Shown: piece by piece, positions 41,974 to 64,000 of the stretch
How the letters are laid out: each line of letters opens with the position of its first letter
Position numbering within the stretch: the first letter of the stretch is position 1
NCBI GenBank assembly: GCA_943735955.1
Contig: OX030956.1
Location: forward strand, 7,040,645 to 7,104,644
DNA: 64,000 nt
Source of the DNA: Piscicola geometra
Taxonomy: Eukaryota; Annelida; Clitellata; Hirudinida; Piscicolidae
Reading direction: 5' to 3'
Notes under the pieces: model-generated
Seen by the model: the letters and a program-made list of their open reading frames with translations, nothing else
The model's database searches: none
What the model was told of the DNA's origin: nothing
Position numbers and translations under genes: made by a program

Positions 41974-42836
41974 ATGCTAAGATTCTCTAATGGGATTTTG
42001 CTGGTTGATTGACCTAATTAAATAGTGTAATTGATTAGTTAAATGGTGTAATTAATTAGGTATTTTAAGTGGAGTGTTATGGCTTTTAATTATAACTAAT
42101 TAGGCTTTTTAATTCTAGCTAAATGTTTTAATTAAGCATTTCAATTCGAGTTAATTAGTTAAATGTTATAATTAATTAGGCATTTCAATTCTGTTCACAG
42201 ATCTGCCTAGATTATTTAAGCCGTGTATTTTGCGTAATATTTAATAAAAGGGTCGTAAAGTGTTGCAAGATTAATACCTACAAGTCGTTGTCCAAGGTTG
42301 TTTATCAGATAATTGTTGACAAGTACTTTATTACTACTTCGTTAAGTACTTGTCAATTTAAAAACGTTAACTATTTTATTTTATGAAGCAATTTGTGCTG
42401 AATATTTAAACTGTAGGGTAAGTAATAAATTATTATGGTGAATAATGCTTTCATTAGCAAGTAAGAGTAAAAAAATTCCTGAAAGAACGAAACATTTTAT
42501 AACTTTATTCTTGATAATGATCGATAAAGAAATCCCTACAAATACAATTACCAAATATAAACTCTGAAGAATTAATAATTGTTAAAAGTCAATGATTTCA
42601 TTAAGAACACGAACAATACAAAGAACTCTCTCATTCCATCGTCATTGGCGCCAGTTAATACACACCCATTACACACTTTGAATACTTCCCAACTTCCACA
42701 TAGTCTTAACCCCACACACTTCACCAAAACCTACAATACACGTTACAACCACACACATCAAAGTACATTACACATAAATACACAACTTCAACCACCCATC
42801 AATCCACCCCACACACACACACACACACACACCACC
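41974..42836. other. Convergent intergenic region QDPR/PHB1
   Basis: AT-rich with repeated TTAATTAGTTAAATG-type pieces at 42010-42190. From about 42640 the sequence is C/A-rich and would be G/T-rich 3' untranslated region of PHB1. No gene seen. Confidence 0.5.
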
Positions 42837-46938
<4,102 letters not shown>

Positions 46939-47481
46939 TGTGGTATTCTTTAACCTTGATTGAAATTTTGAATGAATTAGTTATGCAAATTTGGGTGTGA
47001 TTTGACACTGATGTATTGAAATTGTCATGTAATTGCAACATTTTACGTATGAATTGTTAGTTCAATGAAACTATTTACAAATATGATTTTTCTACTTAAA
47101 TTAGTTTTAAATTACTTACTTTGAGAGCAAGCAAAAAAGAACAAAACGATCTTATATAAAAATGAACGAGACACGGCCTGAGCGATATGTGTGAAAGGCA
47201 AACTCCATAGAACGGTAAGATAAAAATATTTAAATAAAAACAATTTCAGCTGATTTATTTATAATGCATATTTTTTTCAAAAATTCTCATTTCTTTATAG
47301 TTTAATTTTTTTGAAAGTTCATTTAAAAACGTTTCCAACAATGTACTCGTAAAAACTAAACAAATTTTAGTGGATTATCTGACGTGGCTACGGATAGTTA
47401 TATTTCATTTAAATTATCTTTTTATTAGTTTCAAGTATTTAGTTGAAAACCCATATTCAATCTCAAAACTTGTGATACAAA
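46939..47481. promoter_or_regulatory. Head-to-head intergenic region PHB1/ARCN1
   Basis: 543 AT-rich bases between the two start codons, presumably with promoters and 5' untranslated regions of both genes. No diagnostic motif is visible. Confidence 0.45.
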
Positions 47482-55662
<8,181 letters not shown>

Positions 55663-56729
55663 CTAAAGACCGCCATGTTATCATCATCATCATTACCATT
55701 GTCATCATCATCATTATCGGCATCAACATCATCATTATCATCGTCATCATCACCAAGATTATTGGTCATTATCATTTGAAAATAAGACACAACTATATAA
55801 ATAAATAATTCTATTATTTCGCGCTTACTGGACGAAATTTATTATTATTATCATTATTAATATTATTGCTTATTTCTATGAGACATTGTGAGTACTGTAG
55901 TAATAATGTCCCTCCCGACACCCAATCACATTCGAGCATTCTGCCACGTGCCCTTGTGCTGGTAGTAGGTGGACACGCTGTCAATTAACGATCTTGATCC
56001 ATCAATAGCACTCACTTTTACTTCTAATTATCGTTGCCTAATTACTCATAATTATCGTTGGTTAGCACTAATGAATAATTGTTCGGCTTCTTTAATAGGT
56101 TACTCTAATTGCTCATTAAGACTCATTAGTCTTAACGACCACCTCTCATCGTTCCTCGCTTCTGCATCTCGCGTCTCGATGCGATTCCTCCACACATCTT
56201 CCACCCATGTTCCCGCGCTTATAGCTCTTTCAAAATCCATGCATCATCAATAATTAATTATATTCTCATCGGATCAATTATCTATTAATAAGATCAATTA
56301 TCTCTTGATAAAATTAGTTATCTGTGCACAAGATCAATTACATCTCAGTGCTTGGTTCTCTGTGTAAGACGGCCATTGAATGCATTCTAAATGTCTTGAG
56401 CATCTCACTTTCCTTAGAGTTTACAAGCCCCATTTAAATCTCCACATCGACTATCATTAAACCCATTGAAAAATTAGTTTTATCGAATCAATTAAATTCG
56501 AATCAATTAATCGTTTTAATTCATTATAATTACAGTCATCGTCATTAGCTATTATCTGCACTCAGTTTTAAATGATATTTAGTCGATTACGATTTCAAAT
56601 CTCGAGGAATAAAAGTATCAGTCGAACTAATATGGAACTTGCACATTTTTAAAGACAGTGCCGAAAAATTGGGATAAACTTATTATAAGAATATTAATAT
56701 TTATAATATTAGTAATAATAATTATGACG

Positions 56730-56880
56730 AACGAGCGGCGTATAACCCGTATGGGCTTCCAGGCCACTAAGGCTGCATATTTTCATTTGCGACATGGGTA
56801 ACCAAGGCATCGGTTGCACTCGAACCTAGGACCATTCATCGTTGGCCAAGCCCAGATTCGTCACACACTCGGCTACCCGT
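56730..56880 (-). mobile_element. SINE copy matching the one in the Vasa intron
   Basis: The minus strand contains GGTCCTAGGTTCGAGTGCAA (B-box-like), CCGATGCCTTGGTTACCCAT and CAGCCTTAGTGGCCTGGAAG. The 5' part includes GGGGGAACGGGTAGCCGAGT, which resembles the tRNA-like A-box region. Confidence 0.78.
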
Positions 56881-57494
56881 TCCCCCTTTTGGAACTGAGA
56901 CTCGTGTCAGAGTCGAAGAGTGAACGCTGTTACATTGCCCGGTGGTGTTTGTAGATAGGAATCGAAGCCAAGCTGTGATGGAAAGAATGCAAGGCGCTTC
57001 AACGCAGGACATCTCGTTCACTGGGAGAAGTGTCGTTTATTGAGATTTGTTGGCATGTGAGCGTGCATCGGAGGGTATTTCAGGTGGACTCTCGATGAAT
57101 TGTATGCGAGGAAATTATGGGCAAAGATGATCGAAGGAATTAAGCCGCCTAACCTGCCGAGTAAGACCTGCAGCCTTACATTTGCATGAAATAACTTATA
57201 CAAAATCAACCAAAATCTAATCGAATACAGCATCAAAGAAGCCATTTATGAAGGCATTGGCAACACACCAAATATGAAGTTGCAATGCAACTTAGTTGCA
57301 TATGGTAGAAAGACAACAACTAAATTGTGTTCCAAATAATAACGTAACAGAGGAATATAAACCATGTAGCAAGTATTAATCCAATGAAAACCCTCGAAAG
57401 TTCATCAAGGTCACTTAGGTTCAAGGTCATTGATCAATGGCGTGCGAGTGGTGCGCGCTTGAGCTTCGATGGAAAACAAATTATAATTAATAAG

Positions 57495-57640
57495 TCAATT
57501 ATAACTCGGTAATTATAATCATAACTCAATTAAAACACGATAATTATAATCATAACTCAATTAAAACTCGACAATTATAATCATAACTCAATTAAAACTC
57601 GACAATTATAATCATAACTCAATTAAAATTGGACAATTAA
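57495..57640. repeat. 31-bp AT-rich tandem repeat
   Basis: About four units containing AATTATAATCATAACTCAAT with AAACTCGAC. Confidence 0.9.
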
Positions 57641-58088
57641 AATTAGTAATAGACAATTAGTAAAATAGATGATTTTCATGGATATTATTACAAGTCGTAT
57701 GTACAAATGGTACAATTAGTAGAACCTGACGCTGGCTGAAGGATCACAGTATGAATGGTAACATCGTAGAATTAAAGTGAATTAGTAAGTAAAGTCCTAA
57801 GTAAAAAAACAAATTAAATAAGGAATGGTATTCAAAGAGAGGAATGTTTAAAAGTGAATAGGATGATCGAAGGTAGATAAAATGATTGGGTTGAAGTTTG
57901 TCTGTTGTACAAATTTGAAGCAGTTGATTTGGCTTCCTTAAGAAACTCACTAAAATAGAGCACGATTGAGAACTCAATGGAGAAGCATGATGGAGTTTCG
58001 AATAAATTAATAATCACAAAAACGAATGACGCAAATTTAAGAGGAATTATTAGGAGAAAGTATTTGAAAACCCACACAAACGCGCGCA

Positions 58089-58205
<117 letters not shown>

Positions 58206-58207
58206 GT

Positions 58208-64000
<5,793 letters not shown>

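Overview
This is animal nuclear DNA: AT-rich, standard genetic code, split genes with canonical GT-AG introns, non-LTR and hAT transposons, tRNA-derived SINEs, and an exceptional load of micro- and minisatellites. The proteins are clearly bilaterian. Vasa, a Ragulator subunit and small orphan exons next to very repeat-rich introns would suit a spiralian such as an annelid, but this lineage guess is weak and comes only from general impression.

Layout. 1-3199 (-): large low-complexity coiled-coil protein of unknown family, 3' end outside the window. 3.9-9.6 kb: a nest of transposons in which a non-LTR element is split by a solo-LTR-like insert and then by a hAT-type element, which is itself split by a second, transposase-bearing hAT element. 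10.0 kb: a possible 45-residue secreted cationic peptide. 12.9-22.2 kb (-): AMPK alpha catalytic subunit, 16 exons, 538 codons. 22.7-26.0 kb: LINE copies, one inserted in another. 26.4-34.0 kb (+): Vasa-type DEAD-box helicase, 13 exons, 849 codons. 34.1-37.4 kb: a 248-bp inverted-repeat element, a LINE end and two related minisatellites. 38.2-39.3 kb (-): LAMTOR3, 5 exons, 130 codons. 39.6-42.0 kb (+): dihydropteridine reductase QDPR, 6 exons, 237 codons. 42.8-46.9 kb (-): prohibitin PHB1, 6 exons, 273 codons. 47.5-55.7 kb (+): delta-COP (ARCN1), 15 exons, 517 codons. 58.2 kb to the window end (-): ARHGAP9/12/15/27-type RhoGAP, amino end outside the window. The exon chains of AMPK alpha, Vasa, LAMTOR3, QDPR, PHB1 and ARCN1 were assembled by hand; each keeps frame through every junction and totals a multiple of three.

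Genes work in unrelated housekeeping or germline roles (energy sensing, germ-line RNA helicase, lysosomal mTORC1 scaffold, tetrahydrobiopterin recycling, mitochondrial inner-membrane scaffold, COPI coat, Rho signalling). LAMTOR3/QDPR and PHB1/ARCN1 are close head-to-head pairs that may share promoters.

The most interesting feature is in the introns. In AMPK alpha, ARCN1, the RhoGAP, and parts of QDPR, PHB1 and Vasa, the sense strand just after the 5' splice site is a G/T-rich simple repeat and just before the 3' splice site is a C/A-rich repeat, whichever genomic strand the gene is on. The two ends of one intron could therefore pair as RNA and bring the splice sites together. Nearly all the long open frames in this window that lack homology are readings of these repeats, not genes.
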